Of a DNA stretch of 47,783 bases, positions 1 through 8,901 are shown one piece after another. Positions within the stretch are counted from its first letter, which is position 1; each line of letters opens with the position of its first letter. A program made the position numbers and the translations under genes. The notes beneath the pieces are model-generated. The model was not told the DNA's origin, did not search any database, and was given only the letters and a program-made list of their open reading frames with translations. Origin of the DNA: Verrucomicrobiales bacterium (GTDB taxonomy: Bacteria > Verrucomicrobiota > Verrucomicrobiia > Limisphaerales > UBA9464); the NCBI GenBank assembly GCA_027483345.1, contig JAIXUV010000010.1:1-47783 (forward strand), read 5' to 3'.

Positions 1-116
1 ACCCGTGGCCATAGGCTCGGAGCCAAAGCCACCCACAGAAAACTCCCGACCTAATCACCCTGTCACTCCGCCATCACACGACACTCCAACCGACCAACTC
101 TCCCTGTCACACGCCT

Positions 117-230
117 GTTGAAGGGTTGAAGGGGATGGATGAAGGCATCACGGAAGGCAGGACGGTGACGGTCCGGTCTCTTCCACGGACAACAAACCAC
201 GGACGACGGACCCTCTGGCACCGAACCTGT
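117..230. repeat. Intergenic repeat, copy 1 (upstream of pseudopilin gene)
   Basis: This stretch, which starts with the phrase TTGAAGGGTTGAAGGGGATG and ends near GGACGACGGAC, recurs with many matches at 1048-1147. Both copies lie immediately upstream of a protein-coding gene and have the same orientation. The TTGAAGGGTTGAA phrase resembles short dispersed repeats seen in many Verrucomicrobiota genomes. Nothing in it looks like a gene. Bases 1-116 hold nothing I can identify. Confidence 0.7.
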
Positions 231-242
231 TAAGGAATGTCC

Positions 243-995
243 ATGACCCCCCGATGCCCTGGTCGCTCGGCGCGAGGATTCTCGCTCGTGGAACTGCTCG
301 TCGTGATTGTCGTCGGAGGGCTCTTGCTGATCCAGGTGTCGCAGACGCTTGGCAAGGCCAAGAAAGGAAGTCCCCGCATCACCTGCGTCAACCGCCTGAA
401 GCAGATCGGAATCGCCTTCCGGACCTACGAGGTGGACTACCAAGGCGCCTACCCGTGGATGGAGTCAAAGGCCGGAGAGAAGGGTGCCAACGTCCTTCAA
501 CCCGTGGTGCCGTTCACCAACCAGGTCTCCTCAGATCTGCTCGGGCTGTTCCTGTCCGTGAGCAACGAGCTTTCGACGCCGAAGATCTTGGTGTGCCCCA
601 CGGATCTCCGTCCGGGCTTGGCGACCAACCGCTGGGATTATGTGGCGACCCATCCGCGCAGCGGCCACCGGAACCTGAGCTACTTCGTCGGGCTCTGTTC
701 CAGCGAGGAGAAGCCGGAGTCCATCCTCGTCGGGGACCGGAACCTCACCAATGACCCGACCCAGGGTCCCAGCTGGCAATACGTGGTGGAGACGACACCG
801 GCGTGGGTGCCTGGTCGCGATCCCAAGGCTTTCCGTTCGCTGGGATTCGATGCCCGGACGATGCACAGGAGTGCCGGCAACATCCTTTTGGGCGACGGCA
901 GCGTGCAGCAGGTCTCCAATGGCCGCCTGAGGGATGCGATGGAAGCGTCTTCAATGGTCTCCGAGACGGCGTGGCTGTTTCCCGTGGACCATTGA
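243..995 (+). CDS. Pseudopilin-like protein with N-terminal methylation motif
   Basis: A 250-residue protein of the PulG/GspG-like pseudopilin class, probably exported and assembled by, or anchored through, a type II secretion/type IV pilus system. After a short basic leader it has the prepilin peptidase motif GFSLVELLVVI, with cleavage expected after the G and the conserved Glu at +5, followed by a hydrophobic helix. The C-terminal part has the GDGSVQQVS segment typical of the large H-X9-DG pseudopilin families of Verrucomicrobiota and Planctomycetota. I start at the ATG at 243 because AAGGA at 232-236 is correctly spaced for it and abuts the in-frame ATG at 237. No secretion genes adjoin it, so its substrate and partners cannot be told. 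The family is secure; a specific role is not. Confidence 0.88.
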   Translation: MTPRCPGRSARGFSLVELLVVIVVGGLLLIQVSQTLGKAKKGSPRITCVNRLKQIGIAFRTYEVDYQGAYPWMESKAGEKGANVLQPVVPFTNQVSSDLLGLFLSVSNELSTPKILVCPTDLRPGLATNRWDYVATHPRSGHRNLSYFVGLCSSEEKPESILVGDRNLTNDPTQGPSWQYVVETTPAWVPGRDPKAFRSLGFDARTMHRSAGNILLGDGSVQQVSNGRLRDAMEASSMVSETAWLFPVDH

Positions 996-1047
996 GGGAC
1001 GCCGCCGTGGCGGCGGTTGAAGGGTGGAATCGTTGAAGGGTCGAGGG

Positions 1048-1147
1048 GCTGAAGGGTTGAACGGGATGCGTGAAGGCATCGCAGAAAGCCTGGCGATGAC
1101 GGGCCGGTCACGGCCACGGACAACAAACCACGGGCGACGGACAAACT
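1048..1147. repeat. Intergenic repeat, copy 2 (upstream of propeller gene)
   Basis: Second copy of the repeat at 117-230. It shares GAAGGGTTGAA, the GATG-CGTGAAGGCATC segment, and CCACGGACAACAAACCACGG near its end. An extra partial TTGAAGGGT unit lies just before it at about 1031. It ends about 35 bases before the next start codon. Confidence 0.7.
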
Positions 1148-1182
1148 TGTCCCCCCGCCCCGCTTCGTGATGGTTTCCACGC

Positions 1183-3501
1183 ATGTCCTCCGCCCCGTCA
1201 CGGATGTCACGGTTTCTCCCGTCATGGATCTTCGGCCTCGCTGCCGTTGTCGTTGTCGCGGTAGCCGAGCCGGGTCCACTGCCGGTCGGTTCGCATCGTT
1301 CGAGGCGGTCGCTCGCCGATGAGCCGTTCCTCCAGGAGGTCCGTCGACCTGTCGCGGACACCACGCCGCTGAGGACCGTGGTCGTCGGCCCCGACCGTCA
1401 GGTGTGGGCCGGCGGCGATGCGGGTCTCTTCCGGCTCGATGGAGCGCGGCTCGTGAAGGAGGACGCACCCGAAGGGTCGGTGCGACGCCTGGTCGTCGCG
1501 GACGGACGGCTTTGGGCGATCACGGGTTCCGGACTGCATCGGCGCGACGCCGGCGGTTGGACGACGATCTCGAGGGAGCCGGTGGCCGACGTCGCGGCGT
1601 TCCGGGATGTGGTGTGGGCGGCCGCCGGTCCGCGGCTCTACCGTGTGAAGGGCGATGGGCTCGAACCGGCCACGTCCAACGCGGCGCGCTTCGGGATAAC
1701 GCGGCTCGTCCCGCACCAGGGCACGCTCTGGGTGCACGGACCGGGTCGGCTGGCACCGTTCGCCGCGGGCCGGTTCGGCGGGCTCGACGCCTACACCTGG
1801 CCGTCGGACCAGGCGTGGGACTGGGGCGCCTGGCCGTCGCCGGTCACCCGGGACGTGTTGTCGCTCGACGCGACGTTGTGGATCGCGACGGACCGCGGGC
1901 TCGGCGAGCTGCGGGGGATGTCGTTGATGACGCTGAAGGGCGACCGGGGGCTGCCGTTCGAGGACACGACCTGCCTTGCCCGTGGATTCGAAGACGACCT
2001 GTGGATCGGGACGACCCACGGCGCGATCCGGCGTGCGGAGGAAGGCTGGCGCTACTACGCCGGTCAACGCTGGTTGCCGGGCGACCGCGTGGAGGCGATT
2101 GCGGTGGATCCCTCGGGCCGCGGCGTGTACGTGGCCACCGACCGTGGGCTCGGCGTGATCGACCATGTCCCGATGACCCTCGAGGCGAAGGCGGCCTACT
2201 ACGAACGTCATCTCGAGGCCTGGGGGCAGAAGCGCCTGGGCTTCGTCCACAAGCTGGAGTGGGACGCGGCGCGGAAGGAGTACGTCCGCGAGGTCAGCGA
2301 CAACGACGGCGGCTACTCGGGCAACTTTCTCGCCGCCGAGGTGTACCGTTACGCGGCGACCGGCGACCCGGAGGCGCGGCGCGAGGCGACGAACACCTTC
2401 CACGCGATCCGCTGGTTGGAGGCGATGACCGGCATCCCCGGTTTCCCGGCGAGGTCGGTGTGGGTGAAGGGCGAGGTCGGCCACCAGGCCGGCCATGGTT
2501 CGGGCGGCTACGCGGCCGAGTGGCATGACACGGCCGACGGCCGCTTCGAGTGGAAGGGCGACACCTCGAGCGACGAGCTGTGTTCCCAGTTCTACTCGGT
2601 GGGGCTGTTCCTCGAGCTGGCGGCGGAAGGTGCGGAGAAGGTGCAGGCCCGGGATCACCTCGCGCGGATCGCACGCCATCTGATCCGGCACCGCTGGACC
2701 CTGGTCGATCTCGACGGGAAGCCGACCCGCTGGGGCCGCTGGGATCCGGAGTACTTCCTCAGCGACGAAGGGCGTTACGACCGCGGCCTGCAGGCGTTGG
2801 AGCTGCTGTCCTTCCTGAAGACGGCGGAGGTCTTCACGGGTGAACCGGAGTTCGCCGAGGCGTACCGGGAACTCGTCCGGCTCGGCTACCCGGAACACAC
2901 CCTCCGCGCTAGCAACACCTTCCCGCCGGAGAGCGTCCTGCACTTCCTCGACGAGATGAACTTCTGGTGTTCGTGGAACCTGTTGCGCCACGAGAAGGAT
3001 CCGGACCTTCTCGCGCTCTATCGGCGCGCGTACGAGCGGGCCTACGAGGCGGTGCGGGTGGAGGAGAACCCGTGGTTCGACTTCCTCCACGGCACGCTCA
3101 CCGGGGCGCCGGTCGACCTGGCTGCGGCGCGGGAGCATCTGCGCTCGTGGCCGCTGGACCTGCGGGCCTGGTCCTACCGGAACAGCCAGCGGTCGGACCT
3201 GCGGACGCCGCCGGGGAAGGTCGCGGTGAAGGGCGGCACGCGGACCTTCGCGCCGCGTGAGACCGGGCCGCTGCGTTGGGACCACTGGTTGATGCAGGCG
3301 GACGGCGGCGCGGGCGGACAGGACGTCGTGGAACCCGGCGCCTGGCTGCTGGCCTACTGGATGGGCCGTCACCACGGATTCATCACGGCGCCGGAAGCGG
3401 AGGCCGCCTCGGCCGCCGGCGTGAAGGTCCCGGAGATTCCGGCCGAACCGGCCCCAGGTGCGAAGCCCTATGCGGGACCCGGCCGGCCGGAGGGTTTCTG
3501 A
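1183..3501 (+). CDS. Secreted beta-propeller / alpha-toroid protein, function unknown
   Basis: A 772-residue protein. A hydrophobic segment near residues 12-28 looks like a signal peptide or anchor. Residues about 65-330 carry repeated blades resembling the two-component-regulator propeller, with phrases such as VWAGGDAGLFRLDG, LWIATDRGLGEL, LWIGTTHGAI and VYVATDRGLGVI. The remaining ~430 residues are rich in Trp, Tyr and Arg with many regularly spaced helices, which suggests an alpha/alpha toroid as in some glycoside hydrolases and polysaccharide lyases; I see no catalytic signature that I can name. A propeller fused to a toroid suggests a carbohydrate-related role outside the cytoplasm, but that is inference. 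A second in-frame ATG at 1204 is an alternative start. No clear ribosome-binding site supports either. Confidence 0.8.
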   Translation: MSSAPSRMSRFLPSWIFGLAAVVVVAVAEPGPLPVGSHRSRRSLADEPFLQEVRRPVADTTPLRTVVVGPDRQVWAGGDAGLFRLDGARLVKEDAPEGSVRRLVVADGRLWAITGSGLHRRDAGGWTTISREPVADVAAFRDVVWAAAGPRLYRVKGDGLEPATSNAARFGITRLVPHQGTLWVHGPGRLAPFAAGRFGGLDAYTWPSDQAWDWGAWPSPVTRDVLSLDATLWIATDRGLGELRGMSLMTLKGDRGLPFEDTTCLARGFEDDLWIGTTHGAIRRAEEGWRYYAGQRWLPGDRVEAIAVDPSGRGVYVATDRGLGVIDHVPMTLEAKAAYYERHLEAWGQKRLGFVHKLEWDAARKEYVREVSDNDGGYSGNFLAAEVYRYAATGDPEARREATNTFHAIRWLEAMTGIPGFPARSVWVKGEVGHQAGHGSGGYAAEWHDTADGRFEWKGDTSSDELCSQFYSVGLFLELAAEGAEKVQARDHLARIARHLIRHRWTLVDLDGKPTRWGRWDPEYFLSDEGRYDRGLQALELLSFLKTAEVFTGEPEFAEAYRELVRLGYPEHTLRASNTFPPESVLHFLDEMNFWCSWNLLRHEKDPDLLALYRRAYERAYEAVRVEENPWFDFLHGTLTGAPVDLAAAREHLRSWPLDLRAWSYRNSQRSDLRTPPGKVAVKGGTRTFAPRETGPLRWDHWLMQADGGAGGQDVVEPGAWLLAYWMGRHHGFITAPEAEAASAAGVKVPEIPAEPAPGAKPYAGPGRPEGF

Positions 3502-3594
3502 GCCAGCCGTTCAATCGGAGAGGAGGCGGGGCACACGCCGGGAAGCCCCGGACCGCGCGAGCTCAGGTCCGCGAACCCCACCGCCGGATCCGCC

Positions 3595-4509
3595 TTACGC
3601 CGGCTTGAACTCGTCGGCGTGGTAGGAGCTGCGGACCAGCGGGCCGGAGGCGACATGGACGAAGCCCAGCGAGCGGCCGATCTCGGCGTACTCGGCGAAC
3701 ACGTCCGGGTGGATGAACTCGACGACGGGCAGGTGCTTCAGGGTCGGCTGCAGGTATTGGCCGAGCGTCAGCATGTCGCAGCGGGCGCCACGGAGGTCGC
3801 GGAGGGATTCGAGGACCTCTTCACGGGTTTCCCCGAGGCCGAGCATCATGCCGGACTTCGTGTGCACCTGTGAGCCGAGCCGCTGCTTCACCTTGGTCAG
3901 GACCGTCAGGGAACGTTCGTAGGTCGCGCGATGGCGCACGGAGGGCGTGAGCCTGCGGACGGTTTCCAGGTTGTGGTTGAAGATCTCCGGCCGCGCGGTG
4001 AGCACGTTGTCGATCGCGAAGTCGCGGTCGAGGAAGTCGGGGGTGAGCACCTCGACCACCACACCCGGGTTCAGCGCCCGCACGGCCTCGATGGTACGGC
4101 GGAAGTGCTCCGCACCGCCGTCGGCGAGGTCGTCACGGGCCACGGCGGTGATCACGACGTGCTTCAGGCCGAGCCGACGCGTGGCCTCGGCGACGCGTTT
4201 GGGTTCGTCGTCCTCGAGCGCGAGGGGCTTGGCCGTGGAGACGGCGCAGAACCCGCAGGCCCGGGTGCAACGGTCGCCGGCGATCATGAAGGTCGCGGTG
4301 CCCTTGCTCCAGCACTCCCAGTGGTTGGGGCACTTGGCGCTCTCGCAGACGGTGTGGAGCGAGAGGTCCTCGACGAGGCTGCGGGTCGCCGTGAAGGCGC
4401 TGGAGGTGGGGAGACGGACCTTGAGCCATTCCGGGAGCCGTTTCCTGGGAAGGATCGGGGACTGGACCACCGCACCGGCCGCACCGGCATTGGACGAACA
4501 CGAACTCAT
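3595..4509 (-). CDS. lipA: Lipoyl synthase
   Basis: Radical-SAM enzyme that inserts two sulfurs into octanoyl groups on the lipoyl domains of 2-oxoacid dehydrogenases and the glycine cleavage H protein; cytoplasmic. The 304-residue protein has both diagnostic iron-sulfur motifs: CX4CX5C at residues 55, 60 and 66 (auxiliary cluster) and CX3CX2C at 81, 85 and 88 (radical-SAM cluster). The C-terminal RSSYHADE supplies the serine ligand of the auxiliary cluster. I chose the ATG at 4509 because TTAAGG precedes it at suitable spacing; the frame is open to 4554, which would add 15 residues not typical of the family. No lipB adjoins it. It is divergent from the pseudouridine synthase gene. Confidence 0.96.
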   Translation of the reverse strand: MSSCSSNAGAAGAVVQSPILPRKRLPEWLKVRLPTSSAFTATRSLVEDLSLHTVCESAKCPNHWECWSKGTATFMIAGDRCTRACGFCAVSTAKPLALEDDEPKRVAEATRRLGLKHVVITAVARDDLADGGAEHFRRTIEAVRALNPGVVVEVLTPDFLDRDFAIDNVLTARPEIFNHNLETVRRLTPSVRHRATYERSLTVLTKVKQRLGSQVHTKSGMMLGLGETREEVLESLRDLRGARCDMLTLGQYLQPTLKHLPVVEFIHPDVFAEYAEIGRSLGFVHVASGPLVRSSYHADEFKPA

Positions 4510-4612
4510 CGCTGGCCTTAACCTCAAATCGGACCGTCGGGTTGGCAACAGCATTCCTCCTCCGCAGATTCAGGGACCCGAGCGTCGGTTCCGCTTCCGG
4601 GTTGAACCGGGG

Positions 4613-5479
4613 ATGCGGACGCCCGAGCGTCGGCCGTCCTTGACGCTGTTCGACATCCTCCATGAATCCGACGGCCTGCTGGTGCTTCGCAAGCCGGCCG
4701 GTCTGGTGTGCCATCCGACCAAGGCCGGTCCGTTGTCCTCGCTGGTCAGCCGGGTGCGCATCCACCTCGGCCGCGAGGGCCACATGGTGCACCGGCTGGA
4801 TCGCGAGACTGGTGGCGTGATGGTCTTCGCCACCACCGACGAGGCGGGCCTGGAGATCCGGCGTCACTGGGAGGGCGGGTTCGTCACCAAGGAATACACC
4901 GCGCTGGTGCACGGGCGCATGCCCCTCGGGGAAGGCCTGGTTGACGCGCCGTTGGGCCGCGACGAACACAGCACCGTGGTGGTGCGGGACCGGGTCCGAC
5001 CCGACGGTTCGCCGGCCCGGACCCGTTGGCGGTGCCTCGGCCATTTTGAACGCGCCGAGGGGATCTTCTCGGTGGTCCGGGTGCGTATCGACACCGGGCG
5101 CAAGCACCAGATCCGGATCCACCTGGCGCACCTCGGGCATCCGGTGGTGGGGGACAAGATCTACGGCCCGGACGAACGCATCTACCTGGACTTCGTCGAG
5201 GGGCGGCTGCCCGAGGAACACCGTCGGAGGCTCCTCCTGCCCTACCACGCGCTCCATGCGGAACGGCTGTGGTTCCCATGGAACGGCGAGGAGCGGCTCT
5301 TCGAGGCACCACCTGAGGCGTGGTTCCGGGACTTCGCGCTCGGTCGGCCGGTGCCCTGGTTCGACGATCCCTATGCGCCCGACAGGCAGGCCAACGTCCC
5401 AGACGGGGACGGAACGGCTACCGGACCTTCCGGGGCGTGCCGAGGACCGGCTCCAGGAGGCTGCGTTCCGGGGCCTTGA
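4613..5479 (+). CDS. RluA-family pseudouridine synthase
   Basis: Converts specific uridines in rRNA or tRNA to pseudouridine. The 288-residue protein has the family signature HRLDRETGG with the catalytic Asp at residue 63, the later GRKHQIRIHLAHLGHPVVGD block that packs near the active site, and a C-terminal PYHALHAERL segment. There is no S4 domain at the N terminus, so it belongs to the short RluA/RluC/TruC-like group and its target base cannot be read from sequence. The start at 4613 is the only ATG in frame between the lipA start region and the conserved fold. The last 62 bases overlap the end of the convergent TPR-like gene, and the final ~25 residues are low-complexity Gly/Pro/Ala, probably not part of the fold. 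Confidence 0.93.
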   Translation: MRTPERRPSLTLFDILHESDGLLVLRKPAGLVCHPTKAGPLSSLVSRVRIHLGREGHMVHRLDRETGGVMVFATTDEAGLEIRRHWEGGFVTKEYTALVHGRMPLGEGLVDAPLGRDEHSTVVVRDRVRPDGSPARTRWRCLGHFERAEGIFSVVRVRIDTGRKHQIRIHLAHLGHPVVGDKIYGPDERIYLDFVEGRLPEEHRRRLLLPYHALHAERLWFPWNGEERLFEAPPEAWFRDFALGRPVPWFDDPYAPDRQANVPDGDGTATGPSGACRGPAPGGCVPGP

Positions 5480-7160
5480 GGCGCGCCTTGGCCAAGCCCG
5501 CGGCGATCCTCTTCGCCTCGGCCGGCTGGCGGTTCGCCTCCAGGACCGCGGCCCGGACCGCCTGCCAGCGCGGAGCGGCTTTCTCCCAGTCCACGCCTCC
5601 GGTCTCCAGGATCGATTGGGCGCCGTCGCGATCCCCGAGCTGCAGCTTGGCCAGGGCCAAGGCCGCCCGGGCCCGGATGTCGGACGGATTGCCCGACACC
5701 AGCTTCAGGAGGCTGTCATGGGCTTCCTGGAGCCGGTCGTCGTGCAGCACCGCCAAGTAGTTGGCCTCGGCGCGGATGGTGGGCTCCTCGGGGAGTATCT
5801 CCAGCAGACGCCGGTAGGCCCGACGCTCGGCGGTGTAGTCGTCGCGCAGCGCGCCGATGCGCAGCAGTTGGTTGGCGGCGAAGACCGTCTGGCGCGGATC
5901 CCTCATCGAGGTGGTCCAGATCTCCATCACCAGGTTCGATTCCCCAAGCTGTTCCGCGAGGTTCGCCACCATCCGGAGCTGGTTCAGATTGCTGACCGCG
6001 AAGATCGCCGACGACTTGAGCAGGTCGAAGGTCTGCTCGATGCGGCCGAGTTGGTTGGCGTAGAGCGCCAGAGTGCATTGGCGCGTGACGAGGTCGAGGG
6101 CCGGGGCGTTGGTGATGCGGGCCATCACCTCGTCCCAACGGCCGAGGTCCATCAGGGCGTTGATGCCGATCACGGCGAGCGGTCCGTTGGTTTCGCCCGC
6201 CGACTTCGGCGAGAGGGCCAGGACCGCGTCGTGACGTCCCCTCGACCTCAGGTAATTGCCGAGGAGCGCCACGTCGTCGCCTTCCAGGCGCTGCGGAAGC
6301 CGACCCAGGAGACCGTCGACGATCTCCTTCTTCCGGTTGGGCTCGGCGGATTCCCTGAGTTCGGCCGCGAGGACCAGGTCAACGAGGCCCGCCCCGTTGC
6401 GGTCCTCCAGTTCCTGGGCGAGGGACTTCGCCTCCGAGGGATCGAGACCTGGGATGGAGGCGAGGGTCCGGAGGACCTGCTCGTAGCCGGGTCGGCCGGG
6501 CTTCTTCAATCCCTTCAGGACGCCAACCGCACGGGCCCGCTGACCCGGATCGCCGTCGTAGATCAGCGCCTGGGCGAGAAGGAAGCCGGCGCGTTCCTCA
6601 CCCGGATCCAGCTTCAGCGTCGCCTCGGCCTCCGTGGCCAGTCGGGTCCAGTTGCCGACCAAGGCCAACTGCTCGAGCAGCAGCATCCGGTAGACGAGGT
6701 TGGTGGGTTCCGATTCCAGCAGGCGGCGGATCTCCGGCAGCGCGAGTTCCACGCGCCCGATGTGCTGGAGGTGACGGACGTAGGTACGGCGGTCTTCGGG
6801 TGTCGCGGCGGGGCCTGCCAGCAGGGCCTGCCAGTAGGTGAGTCCTTCCGGCGATTCGAGGTGGGAGTGGTACCGTGCCGCGAGGCGGATCGCGGCAGGA
6901 TTGGTCGGGGCGAGAAGCAGCGCCGACTGGACCACGTTCGAAAGGGAATCCCAACGGCCCTGTTCCACGAGGCGGGTGCCTTCGTCGATGAGCGCGTGGG
7001 TGCGCATGCGGTTCGCAAGGCCCTGGATGGGACGGGTGGCGAAGAGCGCCACGACGGCGACGACGAGCACGGTCAGCAGGATGGGGCCGATCCAACGGCC
7101 GCGGTCCTGGAACACCGGCAGATCGGAGTCTTCGGGATCGGGATCGCTGCCGGATGCCAT
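5418..7160 (-). CDS. Membrane-anchored TPR-like protein
   Basis: A 580-residue protein with an acidic cytoplasmic N terminus, one transmembrane helix at about residues 24-41, and then a long helical solenoid. Repeated segments such as residues 60-90 (VEQGRWDSLSNVVQSALLL) have the A-L-P spacing of tetratricopeptide repeats, though degenerate. Such proteins usually act as scaffolds; no enzymatic signature is visible. It resembles in plan the 617-residue protein at 22364-24217 (one N-terminal helix plus degenerate TPRs), so the two may be distant paralogues. Its 3' end overlaps the convergent RluA gene by 62 bases. No operon partner is visible upstream; the tRNA gene follows on the other strand. 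Confidence 0.85.
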   Translation of the reverse strand: MASGSDPDPEDSDLPVFQDRGRWIGPILLTVLVVAVVALFATRPIQGLANRMRTHALIDEGTRLVEQGRWDSLSNVVQSALLLAPTNPAAIRLAARYHSHLESPEGLTYWQALLAGPAATPEDRRTYVRHLQHIGRVELALPEIRRLLESEPTNLVYRMLLLEQLALVGNWTRLATEAEATLKLDPGEERAGFLLAQALIYDGDPGQRARAVGVLKGLKKPGRPGYEQVLRTLASIPGLDPSEAKSLAQELEDRNGAGLVDLVLAAELRESAEPNRKKEIVDGLLGRLPQRLEGDDVALLGNYLRSRGRHDAVLALSPKSAGETNGPLAVIGINALMDLGRWDEVMARITNAPALDLVTRQCTLALYANQLGRIEQTFDLLKSSAIFAVSNLNQLRMVANLAEQLGESNLVMEIWTTSMRDPRQTVFAANQLLRIGALRDDYTAERRAYRRLLEILPEEPTIRAEANYLAVLHDDRLQEAHDSLLKLVSGNPSDIRARAALALAKLQLGDRDGAQSILETGGVDWEKAAPRWQAVRAAVLEANRQPAEAKRIAAGLAKARLKAPERSLLEPVLGTPRKVR

Positions 7161-7257
7161 GTGTCCAGCAAACGGAGGGAATGGGGCCTTGGCAAACGCG
7201 AAACCCGTTCTTGCCAGCCGACCACCGACCCGGCCAAAGTTTCCTCCGCCTTGGAAC

Positions 7258-7333
7258 GGGGTCGTAGCTCAGTTGGTAGAGCGTCTCGTTCGCAATGAGA
7301 AGGTCAGGGGTTCGAATCCCCTCGGCTCCACCA
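7258..7333 (+). tRNA. tRNA-Ala (anticodon CGC)
   Basis: A full cloverleaf can be folded: acceptor GGGGTCG/CGGCTCC, D stem GCTC/GAGC, anticodon stem TCTCG/TGAGA with loop TTCGCAA (anticodon CGC at 7291-7293), T stem AGGGG/CCCCT with loop TTCGAAT, discriminator A and encoded CCA at 7331-7333. The third acceptor pair is G3-U70, the identity element of alanine tRNAs, which agrees with the anticodon. No integrated element is seen at its 3' end. Confidence 0.97.
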
Positions 7334-7547
7334 GGTCCAAGGTTTCCTCACCCGCCGTTCCCGCTCCCTTCCGCATCGCCCGGTCATCGGACCCACCGCG
7401 TCCGTGCCTGACGTGCATTCCGGCGATTGTGCCGACTTTCCATCGTCGCAAGGCAAACTCCCCGTTGAAACGGTGTGCCGGCGTTCCTAGCCTGAAGCCC
7501 GAGTCCGCCCGACTGCCGCGTCCGCTTTCCCGATCCCACCGTCCCCG

Positions 7548-8702
7548 ATGAATCCGACCACCACCCGCCGAGCCTTCCTCGCCTCCGCCTCCGTCGCCGC
7601 CACGGCCGCCCTCGTGGGCTGCAAGCCCGAGGCGTCCGCCGGCAACACCATCAAGGTCGGCGAATACGCCTCGCTGTCCGGCACCGAGGCCACCTTCGGA
7701 CAGTCCTCCCACGAGGGCACCCTGCTCGCCATCGAGGAGCTGAACAAGTCGGGTGGCGTGCTTGGGAAGCAGTTCGAACTGGTGCACGAGGACAACCGCT
7801 CCACCGCGGGCGAGTCGGTCACCATCGTGAAGAAGTTCATCAGCCGCGACGGCGTGGTCGCCGTGCTCGGCGAGGTGGCCTCCGGCCGGTCCCTCGAGGC
7901 CGGTCCCGTGTGCCAGGCGGCGGGCATCCCGATGATCTCCCCCTCGTCCACCAACCCCAAGGTGACCGAGGTCGGCGACTGCGTGTTCCGCGTGTGCTTC
8001 ACCGACCCCTTCCAGGGACGCCTCATCGCGGAGTTCGCCCGGAAGACGCTGAACCTGAAGCGGGTCGCGGTGTTCTCGGACGTCTCCTCGGCCTACGGCG
8101 ACGGTCTCCGGCAGTATTTCAGCGACGCCTTCAAGGCGGGCGGCGGCGAGGTCGTGGTCGAGCAGAAGTACTCGTCGAAGGACAAGGACTTCAAGGCCCA
8201 GCTCACCGCGATCAAGGCCGCGAACCCCGAGGGCATCTGCGTGCCGGGCTACTACAACGAGGTGGGCCTGATCGTGAAGCAGGCCCGCGAGCTGGGGATC
8301 ATGGTCCCGATCTTCGGAGGCGACGGCTGGGAGGCCCCGGAGCTGATCCAGATCGCCGGTGCGGACTCGCTGAAGAACACCTACTACACGACGCATTTCT
8401 CGCCCATCCAGGACACCCCGGAGGCGAAGAAGTTCGTGGCCGCGTACAAGGCGCGTTTCAACGGGAAGGTTCCCGACGCAATGGCCGCGCTCGGCTACGA
8501 TTCGGCGCTGGTCCTGGCGGACGCCATCAAGCGCGCCGGCACCGCCGAGCCGGCCAAGATCAAGGCGGCCCTGTCCACCACCGACATGGTCGGCGCCACC
8601 GGCCGTACCCGCATCGACGCCAAGCGCGACGCGCCCAAGGCGGCGGTGATCATCACGGTCGAGAACGGCGAGTTCAAATTCCTCCGCACCGTCGAGCCCT
8701 GA
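7548..8702 (+). CDS. Branched-chain amino acid-type ABC substrate-binding lipoprotein
   Basis: A 384-residue periplasmic binding protein of the LivJ/Leu-Ile-Val-binding type (type I fold), which would present an amino acid or related small ligand to an ABC permease. The N terminus has a twin-arginine motif (RRAFLA), a hydrophobic stretch and a lipobox (ALVGC, Cys at residue 26), so it is probably exported folded by Tat and then lipidated. The fold begins with IKVGEYASLSGTEATFG and contains the PMISPSSTNPKVT ligand-binding region. No livH, livM, livG or livF genes are nearby, so it is an orphan receptor in this window. Its ligand may not be an amino acid; related proteins bind amides, urea or aromatic acids. 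Confidence 0.93.
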   Translation: MNPTTTRRAFLASASVAATAALVGCKPEASAGNTIKVGEYASLSGTEATFGQSSHEGTLLAIEELNKSGGVLGKQFELVHEDNRSTAGESVTIVKKFISRDGVVAVLGEVASGRSLEAGPVCQAAGIPMISPSSTNPKVTEVGDCVFRVCFTDPFQGRLIAEFARKTLNLKRVAVFSDVSSAYGDGLRQYFSDAFKAGGGEVVVEQKYSSKDKDFKAQLTAIKAANPEGICVPGYYNEVGLIVKQARELGIMVPIFGGDGWEAPELIQIAGADSLKNTYYTTHFSPIQDTPEAKKFVAAYKARFNGKVPDAMAALGYDSALVLADAIKRAGTAEPAKIKAALSTTDMVGATGRTRIDAKRDAPKAAVIITVENGEFKFLRTVEP

Positions 8703-8746
8703 TCCGACACGGCGCCTTCTGTCGAAGGCATCGTCCAGTCGGAACC

Positions 8747-8901
8747 ATGCGGAAGGGATCGGCGCGCGAAGCCGCAAAGCCGCCGGTGGGGCGTAGGAAC
8801 CCGTTGGATTCCCGTTTCGGAACCGCGTCCCAAGGGTTTCGAGCCTGGATCCTGCGTCCCGTTTTCGTCTTGGCGTCGTGGCGTGAGGTCGGTCTTTGCC
8901 C
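8747..8901. repeat. Dispersed intergenic repeat with inverted arms (copy A)
   Basis: It begins ATGCGGAAGGGATCGGC and ends GTGAGGTCGGTCTTTGCC, and matches 37829-37990 along its length. The outer parts form imperfect inverted arms: GCGCGAAGCCGCAAAGCC near the start against CTTGGCGTCGTGGCGTGAGG near the end. It fills most of the gap between the binding protein and the sulfatase gene. Confidence 0.72.

Noticed and set aside
7258-7333. tRNA gene as an attachment site of an integrated element
   Set aside because: No direct repeat of the tRNA 3' end, integrase or foreign composition follows within the neighbouring sequence.
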